This document shows positions 24,797 to 33,552 of a stretch of 45,973 bases of DNA, one piece after another. Origin of the DNA: RGIG5612 sp963589005 (GTDB taxonomy: Bacteria; Bacillota; Clostridia; Lachnospirales; Lachnospiraceae); the NCBI GenBank assembly GCA_963589005.1, contig CAVAJR010000020.1, positions 1-45,973 on the forward strand. Direction: 5' to 3'. A program made the translations under genes and the position numbers. The notes beneath the pieces were generated by a model, which saw only the letters and a list, made by a program, of their open reading frames with translations, ran no database searches and was not told the DNA's origin. Every line of letters begins with the position of its first letter. The first letter of the stretch is position 1.

Positions 24797-25741
24797 ATGA
24801 AAAACAAAGAAATAATCCAGGTAAATAATGTATCCTACAGCTATCCTGTGGGTGCTGCATTAGATGAGGAATTTGAAACTAAGCCTGCTTCTAAGGCAGA
24901 AGAGCAGGATTTAACAGAGATACAAGCAGAGCAGCCGCCTAAGGCACTCGATGATGTCAATCTTGATATCGAAGAGGGACAATTTGTATGCATTTTAGGT
25001 AATAATGGTTCCGGAAAATCCACACTGGCAAGGCATCTGAATGCTCTGATAGTACCGGACGAGGGAACTGTGTGGATAGACGGTATGAACAGCCGGGACG
25101 ATTTTAATCTGTGGAATATCCGGTCCCAGGTAGGAATGGTCTTTCAAAATCCAGATAACCAGATGGTGGCATCCCAGGTAGATGAGGAGGTGGCATTTGG
25201 CCCTGAAAATATGGGTATTCCTTCCGAACAGATAGTTAAGGATGTGGCCGATGCACTGGAAGCTGTAGGGATGACCGGTAAGAACAAGGAAAATCCGAGT
25301 AATCTCTCGGGTGGACAGAAACAGAGGGTTGCCGTTGCAGGAATATTGGCAATGAAGCCTAAATGCATTGTATTAGATGAGAGCACTGCCATGCTGGATC
25401 CTCAGGGACGAGAAGAGATTATGAACACGGTGCTGAGTCTGAACAAGAGCCATAAAATAACGCTCATATGTATCACTCATTACATGGAAGAGGCTGTTAA
25501 TGCAGATAAAATATTTGTTATGAGCCGCGGCAGGCTTGTGATGCAGGGAACACCAAGAGAGATTTTCTCAAGAACTGACGAATTAAGTCAGGCAGGATTA
25601 AAGCTGCCTGTAATCTGTCAATTGGCTGAGGAATTAAGAAAACGTGATCTGGATATTCCCAAGGATATTATTACAGAGGATGAATTATATACCTGTATAA
25701 TGAGAATATCAGAGGCAAAACAAGCAGGCAGACGCAGTTAA
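24797..25741 (+). CDS. ecfA1: ECF transporter ATPase EcfA1
   Basis: 314 residues from ATG 24797. This start is chosen because AAGGG (24788-24792) precedes it and the ABC domain begins at IIQVNNVSYSYP; an upstream in-frame ATG at 24737 would add a 20-residue tail. Motifs: Walker A GNNGSGKST, signature LSGGQKQR, Walker B CIVLDEST, H-loop THYMEEA. An acidic insert of about 30 residues (about 21-50, Glu/Ala/Lys/Pro-rich) follows the first strand and is unusual for the family. It forms the energising module with EcfA2 and EcfT for vitamin or metal uptake; the substrate-binding S components are encoded elsewhere (group II arrangement). Confidence 0.94.
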   Translation: MKNKEIIQVNNVSYSYPVGAALDEEFETKPASKAEEQDLTEIQAEQPPKALDDVNLDIEEGQFVCILGNNGSGKSTLARHLNALIVPDEGTVWIDGMNSRDDFNLWNIRSQVGMVFQNPDNQMVASQVDEEVAFGPENMGIPSEQIVKDVADALEAVGMTGKNKENPSNLSGGQKQRVAVAGILAMKPKCIVLDESTAMLDPQGREEIMNTVLSLNKSHKITLICITHYMEEAVNADKIFVMSRGRLVMQGTPREIFSRTDELSQAGLKLPVICQLAEELRKRDLDIPKDIITEDELYTCIMRISEAKQAGRRS

Positions 25742-25755
25742 GTGGGACGTTAGAA

Positions 25756-26586
25756 ATGAAAATTAATCTGACAAATGTAAATTATTTATATAATCAGGGA
25801 ACCGTAAATGAAAAGTATGCAGTAAGGGATGTAACATTGTCTATAGACAAAACAGAATTTATTGCTATTGTCGGCAGTACAGGTTCCGGCAAGTCTACCT
25901 TGATCCAGCTGCTAAATGGGCTTAAACTTCCTACCTCCGGCGCTATCACATATGACGGCATTAATATAGGAAAAGACAAGAAACAATTAAGAAATATAAG
26001 ATGCAGGGTCGGAATTGTGTTCCAATATCCGGAATATCAGCTATTTGACGAAAATGTGCTGAAGGATGCGGCATTTGGCCCTCATAATAAGGGCTGCAGC
26101 AATGAAGAAGCCCTTGAGAGGGCGAAAAAAGCATTATTGGCAACAGGCATGACCCCAGAGTCCTTTGACAAATCGCCTTTTGATCTGTCAGGCGGTGAAA
26201 AAAGAAGAGTTGCAATTGCCGGAGTGATAGCCATGGATCCGGAGATATTGATCATGGATGAACCAACGGCAGGGCTGGATCCTAAGGGCAAATCTGAGAT
26301 CTTAGATCTTATAAATGAGCTTCATAAAGACCGAAACATGACGGTAATTATGGTTTCACATAATATGGATGAGGTGGCAGAATATGCTGACAGGGTGATC
26401 GTTATGCATGAAGGTCAGGTCATGATGGATGGAGATCCCCATGATGTATTTGCAAATGAAGAGATAATTAAGCAGGCAGGTCTTAATCAGCCTCAGGCTG
26501 CAGATTTTTGTAAGAGACTGGGAATTGAGGGAAAGATTAAAATCGGTGAAGCTGCCGAGGCTATAGCAGCATGGGTAAATAAATAA
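25756..26586 (+). CDS. ecfA2: ECF transporter ATPase EcfA2
   Basis: 276 residues. Walker A GSTGSGKST, Q-loop VFQYPEYQLF, signature LSGGEKRR, Walker B ILIMDEPTAGLDP and H-loop VSHNMDEV are all intact. The C-terminal extension (about residues 225-276) is typical of ECF ATPases. It lies 14 nt after ecfA1. The SD is weak (GGGACG), which suggests coupling to ecfA1. Confidence 0.95.
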   Translation: MKINLTNVNYLYNQGTVNEKYAVRDVTLSIDKTEFIAIVGSTGSGKSTLIQLLNGLKLPTSGAITYDGINIGKDKKQLRNIRCRVGIVFQYPEYQLFDENVLKDAAFGPHNKGCSNEEALERAKKALLATGMTPESFDKSPFDLSGGEKRRVAIAGVIAMDPEILIMDEPTAGLDPKGKSEILDLINELHKDRNMTVIMVSHNMDEVAEYADRVIVMHEGQVMMDGDPHDVFANEEIIKQAGLNQPQAADFCKRLGIEGKIKIGEAAEAIAAWVNK

Positions 26587-26589
26587 ATT

Positions 26590-27417
26590 ATGTTCAGAAA
26601 TATTACATTGGGGCAGTATTATGCTGCCGAATCGCGGATACACAAGCTGGATCCAAGGGTTAAGCTGCTGGGAGTTGTTGTATATATTGCAGCTGAGTTT
26701 ATCATAAATAATATATGGGGATTAATATTGCTGGCTGCAGTTCTGGCATTGGTAATTAAGGCAACCAATATCCCATTTGGATACATGCTCAAGGGCCTGA
26801 GGGCTATGGCTGTACTTATAATACTTGCGGTTGTATTTAATATCTTTTCAGGGACCGGAGAAATCATCTGGCAGTGGTGGATATTAAAATTCAGCATGGA
26901 AGGCGTATTAAGGGCTGCATTTTTTGCATTAAGGCTTATTTGTGTTGTACTGGGAACGAGTATACTTACATATACTACAACGCCTACTACTCTGACTGCA
27001 GGACTGGAAAAAGTATTCTCACATTTGCAAGTTATTAAATTCCCTGCTCATGAAATTGCAATGATGATGAGTATTGCCCTAAGATTTATACCGATCCTGG
27101 CGGAAGAGGTTACCAAGATTACAAATGCACAGCTGGCCAGGGGCGCAGATTTTGAGACAGGGGGCATAATCAAGAAGGCTAAGGGCATGATCCCTATTTT
27201 AATCCCGCTGTTTGTTTCTGCATTTAAGAGGGCTTCGGATCTTGCTACTGCCATGGAAGCCAGGTGCTATCATGGAGGAGACGGAAGAACAAGAATGTTT
27301 CCGCTTAAATATGATAAGAGGGATAAGATCGCATATATTATAATTGCATTGTTCCTGGCTGGTGTGATCGCAGTAAGAATTCTGATGGATAAGTTTCTGG
27401 TATCAGGCAGAATATAA
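26590..27417 (+). CDS. ecfT: ECF transporter transmembrane subunit EcfT
   Basis: 275 residues. Membrane segments lie in the N-terminal 120 residues and one at the C-terminus. Between them lie the two coupling motifs of the family, the Ala-Arg-Gly type (QLARGADFE) and Ala-Arg-Cys type (AMEARCYHGG), that contact EcfA1 and EcfA2. It starts 3 nt after the ecfA2 stop with no clear SD, so translation is probably coupled. Confidence 0.95.
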   Translation: MFRNITLGQYYAAESRIHKLDPRVKLLGVVVYIAAEFIINNIWGLILLAAVLALVIKATNIPFGYMLKGLRAMAVLIILAVVFNIFSGTGEIIWQWWILKFSMEGVLRAAFFALRLICVVLGTSILTYTTTPTTLTAGLEKVFSHLQVIKFPAHEIAMMMSIALRFIPILAEEVTKITNAQLARGADFETGGIIKKAKGMIPILIPLFVSAFKRASDLATAMEARCYHGGDGRTRMFPLKYDKRDKIAYIIIALFLAGVIAVRILMDKFLVSGRI

Positions 27418-27546
27418 TAATTATTCAAACAGTGTATCTTGCATGACAGATAACAATTTCACTCTGGTACATTCAAACAGAGGCGGCATGACCGATCGTC
27501 TCTGAACATCTGATAAGAGACAAGAGTAATATGGGTAATATACACC

Positions 27547-28431
27547 ATGAAGAGAATCAAACTGACAATTGCATATGATGGCACAAATTATGTAGGATGG
27601 CAGATCCAGAAGAATGGACTGGCTGTTGAACAGGTGATAAATGAACATTTATCCAGGCTGCTCAAGGAGCATATAGTGATAATTGGTGCCAGCAGAACAG
27701 ATTCCGGCGTACATGCACGGGGCAATGTAGCAATATTTGATACAGATACGCGCATTCCGGCAGAAAAAATAAGTTACGCCCTTAATCAATCCCTACCTGA
27801 TGATATCAGGATCGTGAGATCGGAAGAGGCTGCGGCTGACTTTCATCCAAGATATGCCAATTGCAGGAAGACCTATCAATATAATATATTAAATTGCAGA
27901 TATAATGTTCCTACGTTAAGACTTTATAATGATTATGTTTATTATTATCTGGATATAGAGAAGATGCGCAAGGCTTCTGAATATCTGATAGGTGAGCATG
28001 ATTTTACAGCATTTTCAAGTTCGGGAGGTCAGCAGAAAACCTCTGTAAGAACTATTTACGACATAACGATTACGGCTGATCCCATTGATAGATTGTTATC
28101 GTCAGCTGCGTCAGATAATTTGCAAATGCCTGAAGAAAACGACGACGCCAAGTCGCCTGAAGGCATGGCAATGACAATAGACAGCAGAGAACAAAATAAC
28201 AGAAATTACTGCCCGAAGTTGGTCCATATTGAAGTATCTGGCAACGGATTCTTATACAACATGGTAAGGATCATTGCAGGAACCCTGGAGAAGGTCGGAA
28301 TGGGAGTATATCCGCCGGAACATGTTAAGGAAATACTGGACAGCTGTGACAGAAGGCTGTCGGCACCAAAGGCCTCAGCCCGGGGGCTTACACTGCTGGG
28401 AATTGATTATCTCGACTTGCAAGGGCACTGA
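27547..28431 (+). CDS. truA: tRNA pseudouridine synthase A
   Basis: 294 residues against about 245-260 usually. The catalytic motif GASRTDSGVHARGNVA contains the nucleophilic Asp. The N-terminal KRIKLTIAYDGTNYVGWQ and the C-terminal FLYNMVRIIAGTLEKVG are standard. An extra hydrophilic segment of about 40 residues (about 180-222, Asp/Glu/Asn/Met-rich) interrupts the C-terminal domain. It makes pseudouridine at tRNA positions 38-40. It often follows ecfT in Firmicutes. rplM and rpsI, which commonly come next, are absent. Confidence 0.94.
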   Translation: MKRIKLTIAYDGTNYVGWQIQKNGLAVEQVINEHLSRLLKEHIVIIGASRTDSGVHARGNVAIFDTDTRIPAEKISYALNQSLPDDIRIVRSEEAAADFHPRYANCRKTYQYNILNCRYNVPTLRLYNDYVYYYLDIEKMRKASEYLIGEHDFTAFSSSGGQQKTSVRTIYDITITADPIDRLLSSAASDNLQMPEENDDAKSPEGMAMTIDSREQNNRNYCPKLVHIEVSGNGFLYNMVRIIAGTLEKVGMGVYPPEHVKEILDSCDRRLSAPKASARGLTLLGIDYLDLQGH

Positions 28432-28546
28432 TAATGTGTTAAAATTTATCCTTGCGGAACCATGATTTTCGGATATGGTCATGCCCGCGCTATGCGGCAG
28501 TTGATCTGTTTGTGCGATGGCATAAGACAGAAATTTGCCGGACATC

Positions 28547-28575
28547 AAGACAACGAAGATATCTCAAAATATAAT
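28547..28575 (+). promoter_or_regulatory. candidate promoter for tig
   Basis: A consensus -10 TATAAT (28570-28575) lies 17 bp after AAGACA (28547-28552), which matches the -35 consensus at 4 of 6. It is 65 nt before the tig start codon. Confidence 0.5.
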
Positions 28576-28640
28576 TTTTACAGTTTATAAATAGAATTTA
28601 AGATAGATAGATACACAAAATCCAAGAAGGAGTAACTAAT

Positions 28641-29975
28641 ATGAGCTTACAGTTTGAAAAACAAGACGGAAATATGGCTATGCTGACAATCGAAAGATCA
28701 GCTGAAGAGCTTGATAAGGCTATTGAGAAGGCATATCACAAGATCAAGAACCAGATTTCAATCCCTGGTTTCAGAAAAGGCAAGGTTCCTCAGAAGATGG
28801 TTGAAAAGACCTATGGCGTAGAGATCTTTTTCGAAGATGCAGCGAATTTCCTGATCAATGATTCTTACAAAGAAGAAATTGACGGATGCGAATTAGAAAT
28901 CGTATCTCAGCCGGATATCAACGTAACTCAGATCGAAAAAGGCAAGCCTTTTATCTACGAGGCATATGTAGCTATTAAGCCAGAAGTAACATTAGGACAG
29001 TACAAGGGCCTTGAGTATTACAAGTCAGATGTTTCAGTATCAGAAGAGGATATCGACAAAGAACTTGAACGTACAAGAGAGATGAACAGCCGCCGTGTTC
29101 CGGTTGAAGACAGAGCTGCTAAGGAAGGCGATATCGTTAATATCGATTTCGAAGGCTTCTGTGATGGCAAGGCATTTGACGGAGGCAAGGCTGAAGGACA
29201 TTCACTTACTCTTGGATCAGGCACATTTATCCCGGGATTTGAAGAGCAGATCGTGGGCAAAAACATTGGTGAAGAATTCGATGTTAATGTAACATTCCCT
29301 GAAAAATATCAGGCAGAAAATCTTGCAGGCAAGGCAGCAGTATTCAAATGCAAATTAAATGACATTAAGGTTAAGGAACTTCCGGAACTTGATGATGAAT
29401 TTGCAGCTGAGGTATCAGATTTTGATACACTTGATGAATACAAGGCAGATATCCGCAAGAATATGGAAGCTGAGCAGGCTGAGGCAGCTAAGCGTGCAGC
29501 AGAGAACCAGTTGGTAGATGAAGCTATCGCAAATGCAGAGATGGTAATTCCTGGACCAATGGTAGACCTGGAGGTTCAGAACATCGCATACAATTTCCAG
29601 AACAGATTGCAGTCACAGGGCATCAGCATGGAACAGTATTTCCAGATTACAGGTATGACAGCTGAGAAGTTCCTGGAAGAGACTAAGCCTACAGCTGAGA
29701 AGAATATCAAGTCAAGACTTGTTCTCGAAGCAATTGCGGCAGCAGAGAATCTTGAAGTATCTGATGAAGATCTTGATGCAGAAATCCATAAGATGGCTGA
29801 AATGTATCAGATGGAATATGAATCACTTAACAAGATGATCACAGATGAAGAACGCGCCAATATGAAGAAAGATGTTCTTATAACTAAGGCAGCAGACCTG
29901 TTATATGACTGCGGAACAGCAGTAGACAAGCCGGAAGAAGAGCCTAAGACAGAGGAAGAGCCTAAGGCAGAATAA
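28641..29975 (+). CDS. tig: trigger factor
   Basis: 444 residues. The N-terminal ribosome-binding domain carries GFRKGKVP (residues 43-50), which docks on L23. A central FKBP-type prolyl isomerase domain follows (about 150-240, with VNIDFEGFCDGKAFDGG). The C-terminal chaperone domain is helical, with a short acidic tail (EEEPKTEEEPKAE). It shields nascent chains at the tunnel exit. The conserved tig-clpP-clpX order links folding and degradation. SD AAGGAG. Confidence 0.97.
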   Translation: MSLQFEKQDGNMAMLTIERSAEELDKAIEKAYHKIKNQISIPGFRKGKVPQKMVEKTYGVEIFFEDAANFLINDSYKEEIDGCELEIVSQPDINVTQIEKGKPFIYEAYVAIKPEVTLGQYKGLEYYKSDVSVSEEDIDKELERTREMNSRRVPVEDRAAKEGDIVNIDFEGFCDGKAFDGGKAEGHSLTLGSGTFIPGFEEQIVGKNIGEEFDVNVTFPEKYQAENLAGKAAVFKCKLNDIKVKELPELDDEFAAEVSDFDTLDEYKADIRKNMEAEQAEAAKRAAENQLVDEAIANAEMVIPGPMVDLEVQNIAYNFQNRLQSQGISMEQYFQITGMTAEKFLEETKPTAEKNIKSRLVLEAIAAAENLEVSDEDLDAEIHKMAEMYQMEYESLNKMITDEERANMKKDVLITKAADLLYDCGTAVDKPEEEPKTEEEPKAE

Positions 29976-30009
29976 GAATAGATATTCCTTAATATTTGCA
30001 TTGACACAT

Positions 30010-30033
30010 AGCGGATTCAGGAATGAATCCGCT
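30010..30033 (+). promoter_or_regulatory. hairpin between tig and clpP
   Basis: AGCGGATTC (30010-30018) and GAATCCGCT (30025-30033) form a perfect 9-bp stem with a 6-nt loop, 34 nt after the tig stop. Only TTACG follows, so it is a weak terminator at best, or an mRNA-stabilising or processing element. No promoter for clpP is convincing. Confidence 0.45.
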
Positions 30034-30118
30034 TACGAATATATAACTGTTCCGCAATGTTTATTGCAATGTTGCTATGAACAGCCATACGAATATTAAA
30101 AATACAGGAGGTAAATAC

Positions 30119-30706
30119 ATGAGTTTAGTTCCTACAGTCATTGAGGAAACCGGTCGTGGGGAGAGAGCCTACGACATATACTCCAGATTATTAAAAGAGA
30201 GAATAATTTTTCTCGCAGATGAGGTTAACAGTGTTACAGCAGGATTAGTTGTTGCTCAGCTGTTATTCTTAGAGTCAGAAGACCCGACCAAGGATATACA
30301 TTTTTATATTAACAGTCCCGGCGGATCTGTAACAGACGGAATGGCCATTTACGATACCATGAAGTATGTAAAATGTGATGTCAGCACCACATGTATAGGA
30401 ATGGCAGCAAGCATGGGAGCATTTCTGCTTGCAGGCGGAACAAAGGGCAAGAGATTTGCACTTCCAAATGCAGAGATAATGATTCATCAGCCATCAGGCG
30501 GTGCCCAGGGTCAGGCGTCAGATATCAAGATCAACGCAGATCATATCCTGAGAATCAGGGATAAGCTGAATAAAATCCTTGCCGAAAATACAGGCAAGGA
30601 GCTTGAGCAGATTCAGCGGGATACAGAACGTGATAACTGGCTTACTGCTCAGGAAGCAAAAGAATATGGACTTATTGATGCAGTAATCGAGGATCATAAG
30701 GAATAA
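30119..30706 (+). CDS. clpP: ATP-dependent Clp protease proteolytic subunit ClpP
   Basis: 195 residues from ATG 30119, preceded by ACAGGAGG; an in-frame ATG at 30077 lacks such a site. The catalytic triad is visible: Ser98 in GMAASMG, His123 in MIHQPSGG and Asp172 in ERDNW. The N-terminal LVPTVIEETGRGERAYDIYSRL is typical. It forms the tetradecameric serine protease chamber used by ClpX, which is encoded next. Confidence 0.97.
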   Translation: MSLVPTVIEETGRGERAYDIYSRLLKERIIFLADEVNSVTAGLVVAQLLFLESEDPTKDIHFYINSPGGSVTDGMAIYDTMKYVKCDVSTTCIGMAASMGAFLLAGGTKGKRFALPNAEIMIHQPSGGAQGQASDIKINADHILRIRDKLNKILAENTGKELEQIQRDTERDNWLTAQEAKEYGLIDAVIEDHKE

Positions 30707-30713
30707 AAAACTA

Positions 30714-30744
30714 ATGCCACGGCCTGAATAACAGGCGGTGGCAT
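30714..30744 (+). promoter_or_regulatory. hairpin between clpP and clpX
   Basis: ATGCCAC (30714-30720) pairs with GTGGCAT (30738-30744), with a 2x2 internal loop and an inner CCTG/CAGG stem. There is no T-run. It may reduce or separate expression of clpX relative to clpP through processing. No promoter is evident in the 92-nt gap. Confidence 0.4.
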
Positions 30745-30798
30745 AGTATGTTGAATAGGAATTTTTGAGAATAGTACAGCTGCTTAGGGAGATAGTAA

Positions 30799-32085
30799 AT
30801 GGCTGAAAAAAAAGATGTAAAAACAGGAACCAAAATGCCTGCTGACAGAACAGGAAGCAAGAATAAGGGCCCGTATTGTTCATTTTGCCTCAGACCGGCA
30901 TCAGAAATAGGTGAACAGCTGATTGCAGGACCGGACGGAGTATTTATATGTGCTGACTGCGTAGAAGCGTGTGCAGGTATGTATGGCGGTGTTGTCAATT
31001 ATCCGGAGATAACGAATAGCTTCGGACCTGAAATAATTGACAGCAGCAATACGGACATTAAGTTAAAGAAACCTAAGGAAATAAAGGAATTCCTGGATGA
31101 ATACGTTATAGGTCAGGACAAGGCGAAGAAGGTTCTTGCTGTTCAGGTTTATAATCATTACAAACGTGTTCTGTCCGATAAAAAACTGGATGTCGAGCTT
31201 CAGAAAAGCAATATTCTTATGCTGGGACCTACGGGCTCGGGCAAGACATATTTGGCTCAGACCCTTGCTAAAATACTCAATGTACCATTTGCGATTGCAG
31301 ACGCAACGACATTAACTGAAGCCGGATATGTAGGTGAGGATGTTGAAAATATTCTTCTCAAATTGATCCAGGCTGCGGATTATGATATTTCAAAGGCAGA
31401 GCATGGAATTATCTATATTGATGAAATCGATAAGATAACCAAAAAAAGTGAAAATGTCTCGATTACAAGAGATGTATCAGGTGAGGGCGTGCAGCAGGCA
31501 TTGCTGAAGATTCTTGAAGGAACGGACGCATCAGTTCCGCCACAGGGCGGCAGAAAGCATCCTAACCAGGAATTGATACATATAAATACAACCAATATTC
31601 TGTTCATATGCGGCGGAGCATTTGCCGGAATAGAGAAGATAATTGAGTCAAGAACAGAACGTAATGGCATGGGATTTGGAGCCGAGTTATATACCGACGC
31701 TAATAAGGAAGTAGACAGTCTCTTAGGTGATGTTATGCCGCAGGATTTGATGAAATACGGAATAATACCTGAATTCATCGGACGTGTGCCTGTAATAGTA
31801 ACACTCGAATCATTGACTCCTGATGATATGGTCCGTATCTTAAAAGAGCCTAAGAATGCACTTATTAAGCAATACCAGGCACTTTTCAGCCTTGACAAGG
31901 TTGACCTTCGTTTTGACGATGAGGCAGTTAAGGCTATTGCACGGAAGGCTTATGACAGGAAGATCGGCGCCAGGGGACTTAGAAGTATCCTTGAAGATAT
32001 CATGATGGACATTATGTTTGAGATTCCGTCAGACAGTTCTATCAAAGAATATGTTGTTACCAAGGAAATGGTTGATAATGTGTGA
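30799..32085 (+). CDS. clpX: ATP-dependent Clp protease ATPase subunit ClpX
   Basis: 428 residues. The N-terminal C4 zinc-binding domain has CSFC and CADC (residues about 27-56) and recognises adaptors and substrates. The AAA+ domain has Walker A GPTGSGKTY, Walker B IIYIDEIDKI, the pore loop GYVGEDVE and sensor-2 GARGLR. It unfolds tagged proteins and feeds them to ClpP. lon, often next in Firmicutes, is absent; the G3E GTPase gene follows. Confidence 0.97.
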   Translation: MAEKKDVKTGTKMPADRTGSKNKGPYCSFCLRPASEIGEQLIAGPDGVFICADCVEACAGMYGGVVNYPEITNSFGPEIIDSSNTDIKLKKPKEIKEFLDEYVIGQDKAKKVLAVQVYNHYKRVLSDKKLDVELQKSNILMLGPTGSGKTYLAQTLAKILNVPFAIADATTLTEAGYVGEDVENILLKLIQAADYDISKAEHGIIYIDEIDKITKKSENVSITRDVSGEGVQQALLKILEGTDASVPPQGGRKHPNQELIHINTTNILFICGGAFAGIEKIIESRTERNGMGFGAELYTDANKEVDSLLGDVMPQDLMKYGIIPEFIGRVPVIVTLESLTPDDMVRILKEPKNALIKQYQALFSLDKVDLRFDDEAVKAIARKAYDRKIGARGLRSILEDIMMDIMFEIPSDSSIKEYVVTKEMVDNV

Positions 32086-32257
32086 TCATTAGAAAATGGT
32101 AAAAATTATGCAGATCAGTTGTGAAATGCTTGAATTCCTGAAACTTATTTTGAGAGTTTGTGCAGCTAATATGCCAATAGGGCAAATGCAGGGCGGCGTT
32201 GAAGAGATTTCGCAAATCTGATCTGGAGTGATCAAGATAAAGTAAAAGAGGCAAAAT

Positions 32258-32881
32258 ATGAAATTATTGATTTTGGGAGGATTTCTGGGAACCGGTAAAA
32301 CCAGTGTGCTCATGCCTATTGCCAGAAAAATAGTAGAAGCCGAGGGTGGTGCAGACAAGACACGAGTTGCTATTATTGAAAATGAGATCGGTCAGGTCGG
32401 AATTGATACAGCATTTACAGAAGGCGAGGGATTTACTACAACGGAGCTCTTCAATGGCTGTGTATGCTGCACATTGGCTGCAAGTCTTATGGATTCTCTG
32501 TGTCAGTTAGAGAAGGATATTAATCCGGACTGGGTAATCCTTGAAACAACAGGTCTTGCAAGACCACATGATATTGCTGAAACTGTAAAGCGATATTATG
32601 ACGAACAGATGACAACTGTAGTATGCATAACGGTTGATGTTAACCGTTGGAGCAAGATAAAGAGGATTGCCGGAGAACTTCTGACAGAGCAGGTTCAAAA
32701 TGCTGATTATGTGTTTATCAACAAGGTTGATCTTGCTGATAAGGAAACCGTTGCAGCCGTAAGATCAGAGGTAGAGAGTCTTACAGAAGGCAAGGTATAT
32801 GAAATCTCTGCATCTGCTGATCCGGAGGGTACCGGCAGAGTATGCATGGAAGTAGTTAAGGAAATTATTGGTCAGGAGTGA
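32258..32881 (+). CDS. G3E-family (CobW/YjiA-type) GTPase, short form
   Basis: 207 residues. Walker A GGFLGTGKTS (residues 7-16), ENEIGQVGID as switch I, the metal-binding CxCC at C68, C70 and C71 (NGCVCC), LETTGLARP as Walker B region and NKVDLAD for guanine specificity. These are hallmarks of COG0523-type metallochaperone GTPases. The C-terminal CobW_C domain is missing, so metal handover may rely on another protein; the overlapping next gene, a Cys/His-repeat protein, is the obvious partner. Metal identity (Zn, Ni, Co) cannot be read from the sequence. No Zur-like box is recognised upstream. Confidence 0.88.
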   Translation: MKLLILGGFLGTGKTSVLMPIARKIVEAEGGADKTRVAIIENEIGQVGIDTAFTEGEGFTTTELFNGCVCCTLAASLMDSLCQLEKDINPDWVILETTGLARPHDIAETVKRYYDEQMTTVVCITVDVNRWSKIKRIAGELLTEQVQNADYVFINKVDLADKETVAAVRSEVESLTEGKVYEISASADPEGTGRVCMEVVKEIIGQE

Positions 32882-32886
32882 TAGAC

Positions 32887-33552
32887 ATGGAAGAGAAGAA
32901 GATCACAGATGAATTAGAAGAGGAGTGCTGCGGACACGAGCATCATCACCATCATGATGATGATGAGTGCTGCGAGCATGGCCACCATCATCACCATCAC
33001 GACGACGATGAGGAGTGCTGTGGACACGAGCATCATCACCATCACCATGACGATGATGAGTGCTACGAGCATGGCCACCATCATCACCATCACCACGACG
33101 ACGATGACGAGTGTTGCGGACACGACCACCATCATCACCACCATGATGATGAGTGCTGCGAGCATGATCACGACCATCATCACCATCATGACCATGGTCA
33201 TAAATATGAGATCTCGGGATTTAAACTGTTTGAAACTCATAATCATGAAGGCGCAACAATCTGTTCCTTTGAGAAGGATGTTAAGTCTGAGGCTGAGCCG
33301 GTAATAGAGAAGATGCAGGAATGTATCAATGCTTTAGAAAAATGGCTTGATGATAAGGATGCAATGATCGGACATGTCAAGGGCTATGTTAAGGAAGCCG
33401 GCCCGATTACAACTTTTTCAACAGTTGGATATGGTCTGAATGTAGAAAAGCATGACAGCACAACGGTATGCGTCGGATTTGCAAGTATTGTATTCGGACC
33501 ATCTGAGGAAGAATTAAAAGACAAGGTTGCTGAAATATTTGCAGCTGTATAA
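32887..33552 (+). CDS. Cys/His/Asp-repeat metal-binding protein
   Basis: 221 residues from ATG 32887, with SD AGGAG (32873-32877) inside the GTPase gene; a GTG at 32878 overlaps the upstream stop and is less likely. Residues about 13-105 hold six repeats of the form E-C-C-(G/E)-H-x-H5-7-D2-4, with headings alternating CCGH and CCEH (unit 4 reads CYEH). Residues about 106-221 form a globular-looking domain I do not recognise (contains FKLFETHNHEGATICSF and VGYGLNVEKHD). The repeats would bind many soft or borderline metal ions. Coupling to the G3E GTPase suggests a metal store or delivery partner, as His-rich tails do in HypB, UreE-type and SlyD proteins. It is cytosolic, with no signal peptide. 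Confidence 0.85.
   Translation: MEEKKITDELEEECCGHEHHHHHDDDECCEHGHHHHHHDDDEECCGHEHHHHHHDDDECYEHGHHHHHHHDDDDECCGHDHHHHHHDDECCEHDHDHHHHHDHGHKYEISGFKLFETHNHEGATICSFEKDVKSEAEPVIEKMQECINALEKWLDDKDAMIGHVKGYVKEAGPITTFSTVGYGLNVEKHDSTTVCVGFASIVFGPSEEELKDKVAEIFAAV
32923..33205 (+). repeat. in-frame tandem repeats encoding Cys/His/Asp units
   Basis: Six units of about 45-51 nt, rich in CAT/CAC and GAT/GAC codons, each start with TGC TGC/TGT/TAC. The two-unit periodicity (CCGH then CCEH) indicates that units were duplicated in pairs. Unit length varies by whole His or Asp codons, as expected for slippage-prone repeats. Confidence 0.85.

Noticed and set aside
32923..33205. CRISPR array or intergenic satellite
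   Set aside because: The repeats are contiguous, lie in frame within a gene with SD and stop, vary by whole codons and have no spacers.
32914..33246. Long open frames on the other strand and in another frame across the His-repeat gene
   Set aside because: They are by-products of the CAT/CAC and GAT/GAC repeats; their proteins are Met/Val/Thr/Ile-only low complexity, with no SD and no family features.
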